Source of the DNA: Methanoregula sp.
GTDB taxonomy: Archaea > Halobacteriota > Methanomicrobia > Methanomicrobiales > Methanospirillaceae
Assembly (NCBI RefSeq): GCF_028712425.1
Contig: NZ_JAQTQD010000012.1
Span: forward strand, 1 to 64,000
Length of the DNA stretch: 64,000 nucleotides
Direction of reading: 5' to 3'
The translations under genes were made by a program, and so were the position numbers. Below the pieces are notes generated by a model. That model was not told where the DNA came from. It saw nothing but the letters and a program-made list of their open reading frames with translations, and did no database searches. Of this stretch, positions 8,968 to 18,531 are shown piece by piece (within the stretch, counting starts at the first letter, position 1; every line of letters starts with the position of its first letter).

Positions 8968-10392
8968 TCAGGCTGATCGTTCAGCGTCCGGCACGATGGC
9001 CGAGAGGATGACCGCGATGACCGCAAGGACGAGCCCGGCTCCTACGGTAACTTGGAACCCGTACACGAGTGTTGCGCAGCTGATACTGGCAAAGTCCACA
9101 ACGGCTCCGGCTTCCCTTGTGGCGAGCGTGAAGATCGCGGCATAGGATGCCGTCCCGAGCATGCCGGCGAAATAGACGATGGTCATCACGATGGAGGACG
9201 CGGTACTCTCCTCGCCCCTGGGTGCCTTCTCGATGATCCTGGTTGACGCAGGCGCGGAACCGATCCCGAACGCAAGCCCCATCAGGATGAAGCCGAACAG
9301 GAGCGGCACAATGCCGTATTCGGGGGAGACGACCGTGAAATACGCGCTGTACACGGCAACAATGGCACAGGCGATGATGGCGAACGGCCGGCGGCGCCCG
9401 GTCTTGTCCGACCATCTCCCGAACGGGACACTGGTGATGGCGATGACGGCCGGGGGGACCAGCAGGAGGAGACCGCAGGTCATGAGGTCGAACTGCATGC
9501 CGCTTGTGAGATAGAACGGCAGCAGGTACAGGATGCCCGTGAAGACGATGTTGATTAGCAGGAACGCTGCAAGGACTGCCGAGAACTGCCAGGATGCAAA
9601 GATCCGGATGTTCAGGAACGGGTCCTTTGTTGTCAGTTGCCGGGCAACGAACAGGGCCGTGCAGACCAGGGCGAGCATCACGTAGGTAAGGATCCCCGAA
9701 TCCGCTGCGCCCCGGGCAGGCAGTTCCTCAAGAGAGAAGACCCAGAAGACCATGCTGGCAAAGAGCAGGATGGCGCCCGGGTAATCGAACGATGCCGCGC
9801 CACGTCCCCGGTCCGCTTCATCGGCCGGAATCACCCGTGACGCGAAGAGGACGCCCACGATCCCGATAGGGATGTTGATTAAGAAGATCCAGTGCCACGA
9901 GAGGTACTGGGTGATCACCCCGCCGATTGCCGGTCCGACAGCAAACCCGATCGAAGCGGCTGCGGCGATAACCCCGAATGCAGTCCCGAGCATATCCTTT
10001 GGGAGGTAGCGGATGCAGAGCAGCGGGGCCACAGCAGCGATCATCGCAGCTCCTGTACCCTGCAGGGCCCGTGCGCCAAGCAGGACCTCAAACGACGGGG
10101 CAACCCCGCAGACTGTCGAGCCGATCGTGAAGACCGCAAACCCGGCGAGGAAGAGAAATTTCGCACGTCCCTGGTCTGCGATCTTCCCGAAGACCAGGAG
10201 GAGCCCCGCCATCATCAGCAGGTAGGTGATGATCACCCACGCGATCGTCCCGGTATCCGTGTCGAAGTACGTGGCCATGGTCGGGAGAGCGACGTTCACG
10301 ATCGAGCCGTCCACTCCGTCCATCACAACGCCGAGGGATACTGCACCGAGCAGGAGTTTCTGCCGGACGGGATCGGTGATGATGTAGGACAT
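8968..10392 (-). CDS. MFS transporter, EmrB/QacA-like drug exporter family
   Basis: MSYIITDPVRQKLLLGAVSLGVVMDGVDGSIVNVALPTM; many TM segments; GARALQGTGAAMI motif C-like region. Confidence 0.88.
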   Translation of the reverse strand: MSYIITDPVRQKLLLGAVSLGVVMDGVDGSIVNVALPTMATYFDTDTGTIAWVIITYLLMMAGLLLVFGKIADQGRAKFLFLAGFAVFTIGSTVCGVAPSFEVLLGARALQGTGAAMIAAVAPLLCIRYLPKDMLGTAFGVIAAAASIGFAVGPAIGGVITQYLSWHWIFLINIPIGIVGVLFASRVIPADEADRGRGAASFDYPGAILLFASMVFWVFSLEELPARGAADSGILTYVMLALVCTALFVARQLTTKDPFLNIRIFASWQFSAVLAAFLLINIVFTGILYLLPFYLTSGMQFDLMTCGLLLLVPPAVIAITSVPFGRWSDKTGRRRPFAIIACAIVAVYSAYFTVVSPEYGIVPLLFGFILMGLAFGIGSAPASTRIIEKAPRGEESTASSIVMTIVYFAGMLGTASYAAIFTLATREAGAVVDFASISCATLVYGFQVTVGAGLVLAVIAVILSAIVPDAERSA

Positions 10393-10504
10393 GAGACTAT
10401 TTTGTTGGACGGGAAATCTCATTAAGATTCGTTGTGCCGGAGCAAGGGGTACCTGGCCAGCCCTGAGCGTAGCCGGCCTCGAATTCCAGAAAAAGAGAAT
10501 AATA

Positions 10505-11110
10505 TTATGAGGTGTCGACCGGTGCTGCGACCGGCTCGACCTTGGACTTGATAACCTCAACCCGGCGGGTCGGGTAGATGGTCTTGACAGCCTTGAAGAG
10601 ATCGCGGGAGATCTCGCCCGAGACGATGCCTGTGAGGAGCGTGGTTAAGTCCCATGCGCCTGCCTGTGCGGCAATGCCCTTCATGATCTCGCCGCGGATC
10701 GCGTGCTCCTGCGAGAGGTTGGCACGGGCGAATGTGTACGTGCAGACAGTAAGGCGGACCTTTTTGCCATCCTTTGTGGTGATCGGCACGATGGTGTCGA
10801 TGCGGGAGCTCCGGCGCTTGACGAGCGAGCGGAGGTAGTCACGGGTCACCTCGTGGCCCACGAACTCGGTGTATGCCGAGTCGCCGGTCACGGTGTTGAT
10901 CTTGAAGCTCATCTTCATGTGCTGCTTGGCGTAGTCGTTTGTGATCTCGCCGAGCGTTGCGTGCATGATGCGGCCGACAACGCTGTCGGCATCGTTCGCA
11001 ATGGTGTCGCCGATGTACGCCTTGCCGAGGTTGTCGGGGGTGTGCACCTTGAACCAGCTCTTGGCCTTCCAGCCTTCAACTCTTCTTCCTACCTGTTTCT
11101 TCTTTGCCAT
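10505..11110 (-). CDS. rps3ae: 30S ribosomal protein S3Ae
   Basis: MAKKKQVGRRVEGWKAKSWFKVHTPDNLGKAYIGDTIA... Confidence 0.95.
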   Translation of the reverse strand: MAKKKQVGRRVEGWKAKSWFKVHTPDNLGKAYIGDTIANDADSVVGRIMHATLGEITNDYAKQHMKMSFKINTVTGDSAYTEFVGHEVTRDYLRSLVKRRSSRIDTIVPITTKDGKKVRLTVCTYTFARANLSQEHAIRGEIMKGIAAQAGAWDLTTLLTGIVSGEISRDLFKAVKTIYPTRRVEVIKSKVEPVAAPVDTS

Positions 11111-11114
11111 AGTA

Positions 11115-11348
11115 TCACCTGTCGGATTTCGCGGTGAGAGAACATGCGTCCTCTGCCACTGCCAGGTTCATCAGATAATCGTCCACGGATGCAATGACCG
11201 AACGGAGTTGTGTGCCCGTGATCGTGGTCACGACCCGGCTTTCTTCCGCCCGTGTCTCCATGCTGCGTAAGTTGTCGGGCGTGAGCGCCGCGGCAACGCA
11301 GGCTGCGTTGCTGTGCAGGGTCGTGATAGTTCCTTCGACCTGCATCAT
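11115..11348 (-). CDS. pcc1: KEOPS complex Pcc1-like subunit
   Basis: About 78 aa, EGTITTLHSNAACVAAALTPDN...; ATGA overlap with upstream DHH gene; conserved context with rps3ae. Confidence 0.75.
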   Translation of the reverse strand: MMQVEGTITTLHSNAACVAAALTPDNLRSMETRAEESRVVTTITGTQLRSVIASVDDYLMNLAVAEDACSLTAKSDR

Positions 11349-12586
11349 GCTGCAACCGCCTCCCGCCATCCTTGTGCAAACTCCGAGATCTTGTCGCAGG
11401 GGATGGTTGCCCCTGCCCGGAGCGTATGCCCGCCGCCATTCCCGCCGCAGGCTTCCGCAATGGCCCGGACCTTCGGCCCGAGTTCAACGGTGCATCCCGC
11501 GGGATTGCGTGCGGAGATCCTGCACAGGCTGCCGCCCGAGGTCTTTGCAAAGACGAGCACCGGGCAGGTTGCGGGGATATCGCGACAGAGGATGTCAGCA
11601 ACATCGCTTGCAACGCTCGTGTCCTTCACCTCGAATACCCCTGCGATCCCCTCGTACGGGCTCGCGGACTTCACGGCATCGATGATGCGGACGCGGTGCT
11701 GCCGTGCAATCTCCCATGCACGGTCGATGTCGTGCGAGGAGCGCAGGCAGAGCGAAGCGCCGATGTCCCCGTTGCCGGTCTTGCCGCAGGCATCGATGAC
11801 CGCGGTGAGGGCATGGGCGTCCTCAATCACCTCGCGCTGGAGATGGTACGTGTCGCCCCAGATGCTCTCGAGACCGGCAAGGGTGGCCTTCGGTGCCGCT
11901 TCGAGCACCACGCGGGAGACCAGCGTGTCGAGCCGGAGCGGCTCGTCGCCCTTGGTCATATCCCGGGACTCATCGATCATGTCAGCGATGAGCTGCTCTG
12001 CGCCGCTGATCCCGTCGAGATAGGGGTGCGTTGCGGTATACCAGCGCTCGACCATGTCCCGGCCCGGGAGCAGTAAGCCCCGGTCCGGCACAATGATCCC
12101 GTTCGAGATCGCTTCATTGAAGATCGCAAGGTTCCTGCCCCGGATCTCCTGCCCGTCCCCGATGATGCCGGGGATAACGAGGCCGGCAAGGTCGCGGTTG
12201 TCGCCCATCTGCTGGGCAACAATGTACGCGGTCCCTGCTGCTGAAAGCTCGCGGTCGCCGTCAATATTGGCAAGGCGCGGGTTGGCATGGAATTCCCCGG
12301 TAAAGAGCGGGAGGTGGTGGTCCACCACCATCGTCGCTTTCGGGAGGTCTGCTATGCCTGCGCCGATATCGCAGAGGAGGTATGCACTTTCAGCGGTGAT
12401 GTCCGCTGCTGTTACGTCCTGTCGCACCCGGAGCCGGAACCGTATACCGGCACGGAGCATCGCGTGGCAGAGGATGGAAGCGGCTGCAATGCCGTCTGCG
12501 TCATGGTGCGCGAGCACCTCGACGAACTCCTGCCTGCGGATCTGTGCTGCAACGGTTGCAGCCTGGGATTCAAGCGACACGGACAT
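11345..12586 (-). CDS. DHH-family phosphoesterase, RecJ-like nuclease
   Basis: AHHDADGIAAASIL and VVDHHLP motifs; GGNGGGHTLRAGATIP DHHA1-like C-terminus. Confidence 0.9.
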   Translation of the reverse strand: MSVSLESQAATVAAQIRRQEFVEVLAHHDADGIAAASILCHAMLRAGIRFRLRVRQDVTAADITAESAYLLCDIGAGIADLPKATMVVDHHLPLFTGEFHANPRLANIDGDRELSAAGTAYIVAQQMGDNRDLAGLVIPGIIGDGQEIRGRNLAIFNEAISNGIIVPDRGLLLPGRDMVERWYTATHPYLDGISGAEQLIADMIDESRDMTKGDEPLRLDTLVSRVVLEAAPKATLAGLESIWGDTYHLQREVIEDAHALTAVIDACGKTGNGDIGASLCLRSSHDIDRAWEIARQHRVRIIDAVKSASPYEGIAGVFEVKDTSVASDVADILCRDIPATCPVLVFAKTSGGSLCRISARNPAGCTVELGPKVRAIAEACGGNGGGHTLRAGATIPCDKISEFAQGWREAVAA

Positions 12587-12607
12587 GGTGGACGAACTCC
12601 TGATGGA

Positions 12608-13066
12608 TTACCTGGAGAGGAGGATCTCGGCGTTCTCCGGCTTGTAGACCCAGCCGGCGGGCAGTTTCTTGCTCGACGTGTAGTACTTCACGAGACGGCG
12701 AATCTTGGACTCGACCAGCTGGAGCTGGCGCTTGTTGTGCAGGTCACGCTTATTCTCGCCAAGGTGTTTCCTCATGCCAAGAGCCTTGCTCATCAGGTCG
12801 CGGAGGTCCTCGGGGATCTCTGTTGCGACCTTGTTCTCGCGGAGAATGGTCCCGATCCGCTTGCCGGTTGCCAGCTTTACGTCGGGTACGCCGTGCCGGT
12901 CCCTCAGGACCAGGCCGATCTTTGCGCTCGATACGCCTTCCTTCCGGAGGTCCAGGATGATCTTGGTGATCGCCGCGGGGTCAGCAGTTGACCAGGCGGG
13001 CGCCTGTTTCCGGTAGGGGCGGACAGAGCATGACTTGCCCCTTCTGCGGGCGTGCATTCGTGCCAT
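12608..13066 (-). CDS. rps15: 30S ribosomal protein S15
   Basis: [44 protein letters not shown]... Confidence 0.96.
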   Translation of the reverse strand: MARMHARRRGKSCSVRPYRKQAPAWSTADPAAITKIILDLRKEGVSSAKIGLVLRDRHGVPDVKLATGKRIGTILRENKVATEIPEDLRDLMSKALGMRKHLGENKRDLHNKRQLQLVESKIRRLVKYYTSSKKLPAGWVYKPENAEILLSR

Positions 13067-13084
13067 GGTGTAGCCTCCTTGAAT

Positions 13085-13217
13085 AGACGAACGTAAGTCC
13101 AGAAAAGTGCAGTGCAGGTTCTGCTACTGACTCTCTGTAATCCCAAAGCCATGTTCAGGCAGTGCGGTGGTCGCACGTCGGACTTACATCTGTCAGCACA
13201 TTGAACAGTGCTGGCTT
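13085..13217 (-). ncRNA. Candidate structured 5' leader RNA of rps15
   Basis: P1 GTAAGTCC/GGACTTAC (13093-13100/13180-13187), hairpin 13162-13176, hairpin 13110-13129, 5' hairpin 13194-13213 whose loop complements 13152-13157. Confidence 0.4.
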
Positions 13218-13227
13218 ACTATTGGCG

Positions 13228-13245
13228 GGGAGGGGTAATAAAAGG
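13228..13245 (-). promoter_or_regulatory. Candidate promoter of rps15 (TTTTATTACCCCTCCC)
   Basis: TATA-like TTTTATTA; 13-nt core TATTACCCCTCCC identical at two other gene starts. Confidence 0.5.
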
Positions 13246-13491
13246 AACGGGAGAAAATCCTGTAGCCTCACACAATCAGTAGGCACTGTTTGCCCTTCCG
13301 GATTCCGGATCAGTCTGGGGCGTGTCTGCCCGTAAGTCTCACCACGTATGGCACACAACCTCCCGCTATCCAGCAGAGGAATACCATGAAGAGCCGGATA
13401 TCGAGATCGTCAGCTCGGCGCGGCTTCCGGCCATGAACCTGCGGGGAAATCTGAAATAATCTGTGTCTGATCGATGAAAAAAGAGTGAGGA

Positions 13492-14112
13492 TTATACCAC
13501 GGTGATGGTTACCGCATCTGAGGTGACCTTGCCGGTGTTACCATCGGCACCGGTGAACGTTGCGGTTATTGCACCAAGGGTATATTTCCCCGGTTTATCT
13601 GCGGTAATCTGGTAGGTCGTGATGAAGGGAGCTTCCGGGCCAAGCTCAGTAAGCGTCCCCGTGGCCGTGGAGCCGGTCAGACCTGATGGATGAGCCGGAT
13701 CATCGAACTTGACATCGGTGACCGTGTCTCTCGTATCATTTTTCAGGGTAACGTTAACAATCACATTTTCCCCGACACTTGTCCTTGTGGTTGAGACGGT
13801 CTTGGTGATCCAGATAATACTGGAATCTTTTCCCTCATCTCCATGGGATGCCAATACCGGTTGAACGGCTTGTGTTATGGTGAGGATTGTGACCGGAAGG
13901 GTGGATGCCGTTTCGGTGATCCGGACGATGCCCGTGTCTTGGGTATCCACTGCACCAGAGGTCGATACCGGCTGGACGGGCGATGTTACGGGAAGGGTAG
14001 TGGCCGGTATTGCCGTCTGTTGCTCACTGGTGCATCCCGCAACAAAAATTGCAGAGATGATCATGATCGCAAAGAGAGCGGGAAATAATATTTGTCTCAT
14101 AAAAACGTTCAT
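13492..14112 (-). CDS. Putative lipoprotein with internal repeat
   Basis: Lipobox-like IFVAGCTSEQQ; repeated LPVT..QPV..GIVRITETAS / LPVTILTITQAVQPV..SIIWITKTVS. Confidence 0.65.
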   Translation of the reverse strand: MNVFMRQILFPALFAIMIISAIFVAGCTSEQQTAIPATTLPVTSPVQPVSTSGAVDTQDTGIVRITETASTLPVTILTITQAVQPVLASHGDEGKDSSIIWITKTVSTTRTSVGENVIVNVTLKNDTRDTVTDVKFDDPAHPSGLTGSTATGTLTELGPEAPFITTYQITADKPGKYTLGAITATFTGADGNTGKVTSDAVTITVV

Positions 14113-14267
14113 ATGTGCTACATTTTTAATCAGGCTGGATAAGTGTTCCCATTTTATTCCGGACCACTCACGATCAAAACTATTCAGTCGGTCCGGTTAT
14201 ATACTGGAATCAATCCCTGTACAATATTCCTCACCCTTTTTTCCCTTGCAGGAAAATATGGTGGTAC

Positions 14268-14393
14268 GTGATAGACAAGATCCCTCTTGAGATAGAGAGT
14301 GAGGAATCGGCAATCAGGTTCCGGGACTGCTTCTCGGTCCTGTACATCCAGTCTGCGGCACTCCTCTGCCGGCTCGGGTACGGGATCGAGCAG
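14268..14393 (+). pseudogene. Truncated 5' fragment paralogous to gene at 16719-17453
   Basis: DKIPLEIESEESAIRFRDCFSVLYIQSAALLCRLGYGIEQ vs DRIPIESPDEESAIRFRDCFSVRYIQSAAVLCRLGYGIEQ, 33 of 40 residues identical by eye; then diverges. Confidence 0.8.
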
Positions 14394-14412
14394 GCCGGGC
14401 GCCTTGCCCCCC

Positions 14413-16503
14413 TCACGCGGGAGCGTCCTGTCCGGTCCTGCGCCACTTGCCCGGCGGCACGACAATATCGAACCGTGCCCCGGTACCAAAGGTCCCGGTC
14501 TCGGTGATGGTGATGCCCGTGATATGGAGGATCTCCCGGCAGAGGAAGAGCCCGAGGCCGGTGTGGTTGCCGTAGCCCCGCTCAAAAATCTGCTCCTTCT
14601 CCTCCGGGCGGATGCCGACGCCATCGTCCTCGCACCGGATCACGAGGCTGCCTTCGTGTTCCTCTGCAGAGAAGCGGACACGGGACAGGCCCGGCCCGCC
14701 ATACCGGATCGCGTTGTCGATGAGGTTGATGAAGACCTTTTCGAGGAGCGAGTCGGCATAGATCTCGATGTTGGAAAAACCGATCTCCACCGTGACTTTT
14801 CCGGTCGGCAGGATGCGGCTTGCCCCGGAGATCACTGCGTTTACGTTATACCAGACCGGGACGCCCGCGCCCACGTCCTCGAAGTCCCGCGTGAAATTGA
14901 TCTCCCGGTCGATCAGGGCAGCGATCCGCTGCTCCTTTTCGATGAAGTCGCGTGCCGTGTCGTTATCGGCATAATCGCGCGAGAGCTCGAGGTAGGTTGC
15001 AAGCGCTGTGAGCTGGTTTAAGATGTCATGGCGGGTGATGGTCGAGATCAGGGTGAGTTTATGGTGGGCGTTTGCCAGGGCATCCTCGGCCTGTTTCCGC
15101 TTGGTGAGGTCCCGGGAGATGCCCATGACGCCTTTGATCGTCCCGTGGGTGTCCCGGAGGGGGACAAGGAGCGTGTCCTGCCAGATCTCTCCGGTCGGGA
15201 GCGGGAGGCTGCCCTCGATCTTGAAGGGTTCTCCGGTAGCAAGGATCCGGTCCAGCGACTGGCGCTCACCCGTGGGCCCGGGGAAGAGATCGGACCGCGG
15301 TCTGCCGACAATTGCGCTCTTCGGCAGGCCGAATGCCTTTGCTGCAAAGTCATTGAGATAGGTGACGGTGTCGTTTCGGTCGATAATGAAGATAATATCC
15401 TGCGCGGATTCAGCCAGCATCCGGTATCGCTCCTCGCTCTCTGCCATCTTTTCCCGGGAAGCGGCAAGCTCGGTAAAGACCGGATCGATGGATACGGCAA
15501 GCCGGGTAAGTTCGTCGCCCTCCCGGAATACGGTCGTATCCCCTCCTTCTTCGCTGACTCCCCGTTCTTTCACCGACCGGATGATCGTGTTGATCCGCGA
15601 GAGGATGATCCGGTCGACAAAGACAAGGATGAAGAGCGTGAGGAAGATACCGGCAACCGTGATATTGGTAAGAAATGTGGCAATCCCGGACAATCCCGTC
15701 TGGTAGATACTTCGCGGGCTTGTTACGGCAAGGTAATAGTCTGCCGGCTGCTCCTGGTCGCCGAGCGGGATATATGCGCTCACGAAGTCACTGCCGGATG
15801 CCTCCACAGCAACCTGTTTTCCGGCTGCGAATTGTGCTTTTACTCCGGATAAGGTGGCGTTGTTCGCGATCTCTGTTGCAGCAACGATTGAGATGGTGTC
15901 ACCCGTGCGCTCCGAGAGCTCGGAGAGATAAGCCCCATTGATACGGCGTGAAAGGTGGAGAATACCTGCCGCAGGACCGCCACCATCGTCCATGTGGATG
16001 GGGTGGGAGGAAAAAATGACCGGCTCCGGGGAAGTCTCCAATAACCCGTACGTCCCGTTCTGCAAGCTGAGGGTATTCATCGCCATGTTGAACCGTTTCA
16101 TATCGTTGATGTAGGTGCCGGAAGCGGGTTCGATTATGTGGGCGGTGTGATTGTACTGCATGGAGAAGATGAGGCCGCCGGTCCGGTTGAAGATCAGGAC
16201 CCGGTCCAGAGGAAAGCGGGAGAAGAAGTCCGCACCCATGTTCTCGGTTATCCACCCCGGGTTCTCACCCTCCATGAAGCGGTAGGTCTCCGACCAGACG
16301 GAGTAGTCACGGACTGTCGAAAAACTGTTCTTCAGGTCGGTTTCAATGGCGCTCCGTGCCGTTGCGGCGGCATCCTCCATCTCGATGGTTTCCAGTTTCT
16401 TGTAACTTGCCTCCATCGAAATGGCGGAAAAGAGGGCAACCAGCGAAAATGCAAAAACGAGAGCAATCCCGATCCCAAGCAACAGTTTCGTCCTGAGGTC
16501 CAT
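14413..16503 (-). CDS. Membrane sensor histidine kinase (CHASE4-like sensor, PAS, HATPase)
   Basis: N-terminal TM, CHASE4-like extracellular region (DYSVWSETYRFMEG), PAS, TRHDILNQ phosphoacceptor, NLIDNAIRYGG and EDDGVGI HATPase motifs. Confidence 0.88.
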   Translation of the reverse strand: MDLRTKLLLGIGIALVFAFSLVALFSAISMEASYKKLETIEMEDAAATARSAIETDLKNSFSTVRDYSVWSETYRFMEGENPGWITENMGADFFSRFPLDRVLIFNRTGGLIFSMQYNHTAHIIEPASGTYINDMKRFNMAMNTLSLQNGTYGLLETSPEPVIFSSHPIHMDDGGGPAAGILHLSRRINGAYLSELSERTGDTISIVAATEIANNATLSGVKAQFAAGKQVAVEASGSDFVSAYIPLGDQEQPADYYLAVTSPRSIYQTGLSGIATFLTNITVAGIFLTLFILVFVDRIILSRINTIIRSVKERGVSEEGGDTTVFREGDELTRLAVSIDPVFTELAASREKMAESEERYRMLAESAQDIIFIIDRNDTVTYLNDFAAKAFGLPKSAIVGRPRSDLFPGPTGERQSLDRILATGEPFKIEGSLPLPTGEIWQDTLLVPLRDTHGTIKGVMGISRDLTKRKQAEDALANAHHKLTLISTITRHDILNQLTALATYLELSRDYADNDTARDFIEKEQRIAALIDREINFTRDFEDVGAGVPVWYNVNAVISGASRILPTGKVTVEIGFSNIEIYADSLLEKVFINLIDNAIRYGGPGLSRVRFSAEEHEGSLVIRCEDDGVGIRPEEKEQIFERGYGNHTGLGLFLCREILHITGITITETGTFGTGARFDIVVPPGKWRRTGQDAPA

Positions 16504-16718
16504 CCGGGTATGCTCTCCCCTGCTATCGTTTCCCGGAGCAACCCGGGCTGACTATTGACAGCTATAGATATCCGTGGCGGAATAAATCCCTGACGGTTGC
16601 CAATCTTCACCCGGCATTCAGGGCAGTGACGTACTCCGGTACGGACTCCCCCACAGGCGATTGCCCGCTCATCTTCCTCCACCTTTTTACCCTCCGCAGG
16701 CAAAACGGATCATTAACG

Positions 16719-17453
16719 ATGGACAGGATCCCGATTGAATCCCCGGACGAGGAATCCGCGATACGCTTTCGCGACTGCTTCTCGGTGCGGTACATCCAGT
16801 CGGCGGCAGTGCTCTGCCGGCTCGGGTATGGCATCGAGCAGGAAAAGAAAGGGCAGGACTTCCTCACCGAGGAGCAGGTGATCCGGCACGAGGCGTTCGT
16901 GCTCAACGCGATCCTCTCGACGGTTGCGTTCCTTGAGTCCACCATCAACGAGCTGCACGCGGATGCCGCGGATGGTGCTTACTTCTATGCTGAAGAGCAG
17001 CACGAGGCGGTCCTCAAAACAATCGCGGACGGGTGGAAGAACGAGAAGAACTTCGACCGTGCCCCCCTCATCACCCGCTACCAGAAGATCCTCGCGATTG
17101 CCGGTTCGGCCCCGTTCGATGAAGATGATGCGGCATTTTCAAATGTCCGGCAGTTGATCGAGATCCGCAACTATCTCATGCACTACAAGCGGGAGTGGAT
17201 CGTTATCGGAGAGGGGAAGCATCCTAAAAAAGCGGAGACCACCAGCGAACGGTTCGGGAGGATTCTTGCGAAAAAATTCGCCATAAACCCGTTTGCTGCA
17301 AAAAACCAGCCGTTCTTTCCCGACAAGTGCCTGGGTCACGGGTGCGCGGAATGGGCCATTGTCAACAGCGTCATCTTCACCGATGCATTCTTCCGGAAAC
17401 TGGGCCTTCCGGCTCCCTACGAAGGTATCCGTGACGAACTTTCAACGCGATAA
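16719..17453 (+). CDS. HEPN-like domain protein (candidate RNase or abortive-infection type)
   Basis: About 244 aa, helical; IEIRNYLMHYK matches the RX4-6H HEPN motif with polar residue after R; start at ATG 16719. Confidence 0.5.
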   Translation: MDRIPIESPDEESAIRFRDCFSVRYIQSAAVLCRLGYGIEQEKKGQDFLTEEQVIRHEAFVLNAILSTVAFLESTINELHADAADGAYFYAEEQHEAVLKTIADGWKNEKNFDRAPLITRYQKILAIAGSAPFDEDDAAFSNVRQLIEIRNYLMHYKREWIVIGEGKHPKKAETTSERFGRILAKKFAINPFAAKNQPFFPDKCLGHGCAEWAIVNSVIFTDAFFRKLGLPAPYEGIRDELSTR

Positions 17454-17474
17454 AAAAAGATATTTTTGGCCGGA

Positions 17475-17870
17475 TCAGCGCCGTCTCTTCTTCTTGTATT
17501 TCGTATCGTCAGCCATGGACATCAGGTCGATGATATAGGACCCTTCTTTTCCCACGCTGACAACCCGCTCGTCGGTTTTTGCCATCTTCTCGAGGTTGAG
17601 CTCATAGGACCCCGGGGCAACAATCCGGATGGTCTCGACCCGGTCGTACATCTCCACCGGCTTCTTCTCTTTTGGCTCGATGACCTCCAGCACCTCTTCG
17701 TGGCTCTCTTCGGCTATCTCATCGATCGACTTCTCTTCGAGCACATCTTTGTGAAGCTCCTCCTCCTTGACATAAAGGAACTTCTTGCCGCCGCAGCTCT
17801 CGCACCCTTTCAGGATCTCGGTGGACCCGTCCTTATACTCCCGCCCGCATTTCGTGCACTTGTGCGGCAT
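17475..17870 (-). CDS. Zn-ribbon protein, OapC/DUF2072-like
   Basis: MPHKCTKCGREYKDGSTEILKGCESCGGKKFLYV; basic C-terminal tail. Confidence 0.72.
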   Translation of the reverse strand: MPHKCTKCGREYKDGSTEILKGCESCGGKKFLYVKEEELHKDVLEEKSIDEIAEESHEEVLEVIEPKEKKPVEMYDRVETIRIVAPGSYELNLEKMAKTDERVVSVGKEGSYIIDLMSMADDTKYKKKRRR

Positions 17871-17877
17871 TCCAGAA

Positions 17878-18531
17878 TCACCCGAAATACTCGATCATGG
17901 TCTCGTACAGGTCTTCTACGTTCTTCCCTTCAAGGCCCGAGATGGCGATCACCGGGTGCTGGGGGAAGGCGCTCCGGATCCGGGCCGGCGCCGCGTCCGG
18001 GAGGTCGATCTTGTTGGCCACGATGATGACCGGCAGGTCCCGGGCCTCGATGATCCCGATCATCATGATATTGACCTGCATGAACGGGTCGGTGGTGGAG
18101 TCGAGCATGTAGATGACCCCGTCGATATCCTCGCGGAGCCAGTGCATTGCCTCGGCAACACCTTCCGTTGCCTCGCGGGCGCGGATGATCGCCTCGTCCT
18201 TCTCCATCCCGAACTCGAGGAATTCGTGGTAATCGATCTTTGTCGTGACGCCCGGCGTATCGACAATGTCCATCGTCACCGTGTTGCCGTTGGCGCCGGA
18301 GATGATGATGCCCTCCTTTCTCCGCGCCCGCCGTGTCTCGTGCGGGATCTCGCTGACCGGGCCAATCGCGTCCCCGGTCCAGTCGCGGGCAATGCGGTTT
18401 GCAAGCGTGGTCTTCCCGGCATTCGGGGGACCGTAGATGCCAATACGGGTCCGCTTCTTCTTGAAGAACCGGTTTAACATACCGGAGAATTTTTTCCTGA
18501 CTGTCCCAAAGGTCTGAGAAAATATCTTCAC
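17878..18531 (-). CDS. Era-like GTP-binding protein
   Basis: GPPNAGKTTL (G1), DTPG (G3), NKID (G4). Confidence 0.88.
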   Translation of the reverse strand: MKIFSQTFGTVRKKFSGMLNRFFKKKRTRIGIYGPPNAGKTTLANRIARDWTGDAIGPVSEIPHETRRARRKEGIIISGANGNTVTMDIVDTPGVTTKIDYHEFLEFGMEKDEAIIRAREATEGVAEAMHWLREDIDGVIYMLDSTTDPFMQVNIMMIGIIEARDLPVIIVANKIDLPDAAPARIRSAFPQHPVIAISGLEGKNVEDLYETMIEYFG

